Shown one piece after another: positions 61,293-64,000 of a stretch of DNA of 64,000 bases; position 1 is the stretch's first letter; each line of letters begins with the position of its first letter. The DNA lies in the NCBI RefSeq assembly GCF_016735515.1, contig NZ_JAERQZ010000001.1:1674001-1738000 (forward strand), read 5' to 3'. This DNA comes from Piscinibacter sp. HJYY11. Its GTDB lineage: Bacteria; Pseudomonadota; Gammaproteobacteria; Burkholderiales; Burkholderiaceae_C. A model generated the notes under the pieces. That model ran no database searches. It was not told the DNA's origin and saw nothing but the letters and a program-made list of their open reading frames with translations. A program made the position numbers and the translations under genes.

Positions 61293-61952
61293 ATGACCTC
61301 GACACCCTTCCCCACCCTGCTTCGCATCGACGCCAGCGCCCGGCACGAGGGCTCGCACAGCCGCCAGCTTGGCGACCGGTTCGAGTCGGCATGGCGGGCC
61401 CGCCATGCCGGTGGCCGCGTGCTGCGGCGCGACCTGGCGGCCGAGCCGCTGCCGCACATCAGCGCCGCCACGATCGCCGGCTACTACACGCCGCCCGAGC
61501 AGCTCACGCCCAGCCTGCGCGAGGCCACCGCCCTGTCGGACCGGCTCATCGCCGAGCTGCAGTCGGCACACACGCTGCTCATCACGAGCCCGATGTACAA
61601 CTTCTCGGTGCCGTCGGCGCTCAAGGCCTGGGTCGACCAGGTCGTGCGCATCGGCCACACCTTCGCCTACGACGGCGGCGCATTCCGCGGCCTCGTGACG
61701 ACGCCGCGTGCCGTCTTGGCGCTGGCGTACGGCGCGCCCGGCTACATCGGCGGGCCGTTCGCGGCGATGGACCACCTTCAGCCCTACCTCGCATCGCTGC
61801 TCGGCTTCCTCGGCATCACGCAGGTCGACGTGGTGTCGGTGGAAGCCACGACGGCCGATGCCGGCACGGTCGCCGCCCAGGGCGCCGCGGCACAGCGGCG
61901 CATCGACGAGATCGCGGCCACCTTCGCCACCGCGCAGCCCATCGCCGCCTGA
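61293..61952 (+). CDS. azoR: FMN-dependent NADH-azoreductase (AzoR/AcpD family)
   Basis: The 219-residue flavodoxin-like reductase: LRIDASARHEGSHSRQLGD, the FMN-binding TSPMYNFSVPSALKAWVDQV and later LALAYGAPGYIGGPFAAMD. AzoR reduces azo dyes and quinones with NADH and helps thiol and quinone stress resistance. The start ATG 61293 follows CCGGAGAACC. It lies just upstream of a LysR gene. Confidence 0.93.
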   Translation: MTSTPFPTLLRIDASARHEGSHSRQLGDRFESAWRARHAGGRVLRRDLAAEPLPHISAATIAGYYTPPEQLTPSLREATALSDRLIAELQSAHTLLITSPMYNFSVPSALKAWVDQVVRIGHTFAYDGGAFRGLVTTPRAVLALAYGAPGYIGGPFAAMDHLQPYLASLLGFLGITQVDVVSVEATTADAGTVAAQGAAAQRRIDEIAATFATAQPIAA

Positions 61953-61980
61953 GCGACACAGCCCTTCGGAAGCGCCCACG

Positions 61981-62003
61981 CCGCGATCGTGGAAAGATCG
62001 CGG
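61981..62003. promoter_or_regulatory. Perfect 8-bp inverted repeat at the LysR start
   Basis: CCGCGATC-GTGGAAA-GATCGCGG ends two bases before ATG 62006. As RNA the hairpin would bury the start region; as DNA it could be an operator for autoregulation. Confidence 0.5.
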
Positions 62004-62005
62004 CC

Positions 62006-62926
62006 ATGGACATCCAGGCCATCCAGCTCTTTGCGGACGCGGCGCGCACCGGCAGCTTCGCGGCGGCAGCACGCGAGCACGACCTGGCGCCATCGTCGGT
62101 GTCGCGTGCGGTCGCACTGCTCGAAGAGGAGCTGGGGGCGCGGCTCTTCCAGCGCGGCACCCGCCGCCTGGTGCTCACCGAGGCCGGCAGCGTCTACCTC
62201 GACCAGGTGGCGCCGCTGCTGCAGGCGCTGGCGCGGGCCAGCGCCGAGGCTGCCGACATCTCGCGCGAGCCGCGCGGGCCGCTGCGCGTCACGACCTCCA
62301 ATGCGTTCGGCCTCACGCAGGTGGTGCCGATGCTCCCGTCGTTCACGCGTCGCTATCCCGACGTCGAGGTCGACCTCCTGCTCACCGACACGGTGGTCGA
62401 CCTCATCGCCGAGCGCATCGACCTCGCCGTGCGCCTCGGCCCGCTCAGCGACTCGTCTCTCATCGCCGTGCCGCTCTTGCGCATGCGCTACCGCGTGTGC
62501 GCGAGCCCGGCCTACCTGCGCGAGCACGGGCGCCCGCAGTCGCCCGGCGACCTGGCCGGCCACGCCTGCCTGCGCTTCCCGCTGCCGGGGTTTCGCAGCC
62601 GCTGGCGCTTCCGCGATGCGACCGGTGTCGAAGAGGAAGTGGCGGTGGGCGGCCGCATCGTCATCTCGAACGCGCTCGGCCTGCTCGACTGCGCCCTCGC
62701 CGGCGCAGGCGTCACCCTGCTCGCCGAGGTGATGGTGGCCGACGCGCTGCGCGACGGCCGGCTCGTCGACCTGTTCCCCGACCATGAAGTGACGGCCACC
62801 AACTTCGACGGCGCCGCCTCCTTCGTCTACCCCTCGCGCGACTACGTGCCGCTCAAGGTGCGGGTGTTCATGGACGCGCTGCGCGAGGCCATGCACAGCC
62901 GGATGACGGGTGAAGGCGGGCCCTAG
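62006..62926 (+). CDS. LysR-family transcriptional regulator
   Basis: The 306-residue protein has MDIQAIQLFADAARTGSFAAAAREHDLAPSSVSRAVALLE, the LysR helix-turn-helix, then an effector domain (LRVTTSNAFGLTQVVPMLPSF). It is on the same strand as the azoreductase gene upstream, which it may control; the pairing resembles redox-responsive LysR/azoR units. No Shine-Dalgarno (AAAGAT ends seven bases before ATG). Confidence 0.93.
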   Translation: MDIQAIQLFADAARTGSFAAAAREHDLAPSSVSRAVALLEEELGARLFQRGTRRLVLTEAGSVYLDQVAPLLQALARASAEAADISREPRGPLRVTTSNAFGLTQVVPMLPSFTRRYPDVEVDLLLTDTVVDLIAERIDLAVRLGPLSDSSLIAVPLLRMRYRVCASPAYLREHGRPQSPGDLAGHACLRFPLPGFRSRWRFRDATGVEEEVAVGGRIVISNALGLLDCALAGAGVTLLAEVMVADALRDGRLVDLFPDHEVTATNFDGAASFVYPSRDYVPLKVRVFMDALREAMHSRMTGEGGP

Positions 62927-62997
62927 GGATTCCCTTCGAGCTGGGTGATCGTCAATCAATCTGTCTACCATCTGCTCCCCTCATCCCAGGAGCCCCC

Positions 62998-63489
62998 GTG
63001 GACCTCGCCACCGACATCCAACGCATCGCCGAGCAGGAGCAACGCCTGCAGCTCTCCCGCATGAACCTGGACGTCGCCTGGCAGCTCGGGGTGCGCCTGC
63101 GTGAGATCGCCGCGTCGCGCAGCACGCCGCTCACCATCGAGATCCGGCTGGCGGGCGAGACGGTGTTCTTCTCGTCCATGCCCGGCACCGCCCCCGCCAA
63201 CACCGACTGGGCCCGCCGCAAGCGCAACACGGTGGAGCTGATGCATCGCAGCTCCTACGGCGTGGGTCGTTCCCTGGAACGCGACGGCCGCACGCTCCAA
63301 GACACGATGGGCCTGGCCCACCGCGACTACTCGAGCCACGGCGGCAGTTTTCCGCTCCGGGTGCGCGACGTCGGCGTGGTCGGGGTGGTGACCGTGTCGG
63401 GCGCACCCCAGCGGGAAGACCACCACATCGTGGTGATGGCGCTGGCCGAGTTGTGCGAGGTGCGGCTGGCCGAGATCGAGCTCGACTGA
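62998..63489 (+). CDS. UPF0303/HbpS-like protein
   Basis: The 163-residue cytoplasmic protein matches UPF0303: LTIEIRLAGETVFFSSMPGT, WARRKRNTVELMHRSSYGVG, and FPLRVRDVGVVGVVTVSG, followed by HHIVVMALAELC. The family includes heme-binding and redox-sensing HbpS-like proteins. GTG 62998 follows CAGGAG; the first residues are MDLATDIQRI. Confidence 0.9.
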   Translation: MDLATDIQRIAEQEQRLQLSRMNLDVAWQLGVRLREIAASRSTPLTIEIRLAGETVFFSSMPGTAPANTDWARRKRNTVELMHRSSYGVGRSLERDGRTLQDTMGLAHRDYSSHGGSFPLRVRDVGVVGVVTVSGAPQREDHHIVVMALAELCEVRLAEIELD

Positions 63490-63514
63490 GCACGGGGCAC
63501 AGGCCCCACTGGCA

Positions 63515-63530
63515 TGGCACATGGCTTGCA
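63515..63530 (+). promoter_or_regulatory. Sigma-54 (RpoN) promoter upstream of the polysaccharide deacetylase gene
   Basis: TGGCAC-ATGGC-TTGCA matches the -24/-12 consensus TGGCAC-N5-TTGCA exactly, GG and GC ten bases apart. It lies 56 bases upstream of ATG 63586. The enhancer-binding protein and its site are not in view. Confidence 0.75.
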
Positions 63531-63585
63531 AACGGGGCATGTCAAAAGGGGGCGCACACCGCCCCGACACAAGCGAAAGTCCTTC

Positions 63586-64000
63586 ATGACAGATGCCATC
63601 CACCGAGCCTCCACCTTCGGGCGCGCCGCGGTGCCCAGCCACCAGCGCTTCGACTACAGCGGCATCCGCCACCGCCCCGCCGGCCGCTGGCCCAACGGCA
63701 GCCGCCTGGCGGTGTATCTCGCGCTGAACATCGAGCACTTCGCCTTCGCCGACGGGCCCGGGGCCTGCATCGGCCTGCCGCTGCCGCACCCCGACGTGCT
63801 GAACCACAGCTGGCGCGACTATGGCAACCGGGTGGGCGCCTGGCGCTGCCTCGACCTGTTCGACAGCCTCTCCCTGCCCTCGGCCGCGCTGATCAACACC
63901 TCGCTGTACCAGCATGCGCCGGAGCTGGTGGCCGCGTGCGTGGCGCGCGGCGACGAGCTCGTCGCCCACGGGCACACCAACAGCGAGCGCCAAGGCGGCA
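63586..64000 (+). CDS. PuuE-like polysaccharide deacetylase family protein (3' truncated by window)
   Basis: Only 138 residues are visible. They show NGSRLAVYLALNIEHFAFADGPG, PDVLNHSWRDYGNRVGAWR, SAALINTSLYQHAPELV and GDELVAHGHTNSERQGG, like the PuuE/allantoinase branch of NodB-type metal-dependent deacetylases (conserved HGHTN for metal binding). In this branch the enzymes act on cyclic ureides such as allantoin rather than glycans; that is inference here. A sigma-54 promoter upstream would fit nitrogen-source control. Confidence 0.8.
   Translation, partial: MTDAIHRASTFGRAAVPSHQRFDYSGIRHRPAGRWPNGSRLAVYLALNIEHFAFADGPGACIGLPLPHPDVLNHSWRDYGNRVGAWRCLDLFDSLSLPSAALINTSLYQHAPELVAACVARGDELVAHGHTNSERQGG

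Overview
The window looks like chromosome of a high-GC betaproteobacterium of the order Burkholderiales (Rubrivivax/Leptothrix/Roseateles-like). This rests on base composition, a complete flgBCDEFGHIJKL cluster with flgA, flgM and flgN beside it, an RF2 gene with the classical +1 frameshift, and a large number of c-di-GMP and PAS signalling proteins. It is inference; no rRNA or marker phylogeny was possible. Nothing indicates phage, plasmid, transposon or CRISPR sequence. No gene-free stretch exceeds about 300 bases; the longest gaps, 110-160 bases, are mostly promoter regions.

Layout. 1-4.5 kb: the 3' end of a TPR regulator, then a tightly coupled minus-strand operon encoding a small membrane protein, a SLOG-type Rossmann protein, a membrane-tethered TIR-TPR protein and a 123-residue protein. 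The last three overlap by four bases at each junction. This is the best candidate for an undescribed (possibly defence or stress) system. 4.7-17.8 kb: housekeeping genes (alpha/beta hydrolase, prfB, pepN, fbp, a histidine phosphatase, two tRNAs, a VanZ-like protein, a diguanylate cyclase, a CorC/CNNM protein, apaH and two small envelope proteins). 17.8-31.3 kb: a signalling block with a GGDEF protein, a REC-PAS-GGDEF-EAL protein, a hybrid kinase with Hpt, a second kinase, an ANTAR response regulator beside a kinase with about eight PAS domains, and an HDOD protein. 31.3-43.5 kb: flagellar rod, hook and ring genes on the minus strand, with flgA-flgM-flgN divergent. The control signals between them include a candidate FlhDC box and a very good sigma-28 promoter.

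43.5-47.7 kb: a membrane methyltransferase-like protein, a stand-alone fragment of a molybdopterin oxidoreductase, a QseBC/PmrAB-like two-component system with a candidate autoregulatory box, a repeat-containing lipoprotein and a NIPSNAP protein. 47.7-55.6 kb: a visibly AT-richer glycan island with an MsbA-like exporter, two methyltransferases and five glycosyltransferases, two of them GT10 (fucosyltransferase family). It is probably horizontally acquired and probably decorates LPS, another surface glycan or the flagellum. 55.7-64 kb: regulator/enzyme pairs (TetR with DUF2855, LysR with SDR, HxlR with a methyltransferase, azoreductase with LysR), several with long perfect palindromes in their intergenic regions. 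A heme-binding-like UPF0303 protein and the 5' end of a PuuE-like polysaccharide deacetylase preceded by a consensus sigma-54 promoter complete the window.

How the genes may work together (inference): the signalling block sets c-di-GMP and phosphorelay output next to the flagellar genes it may control. The glycan island may change the surface on which that motility acts.
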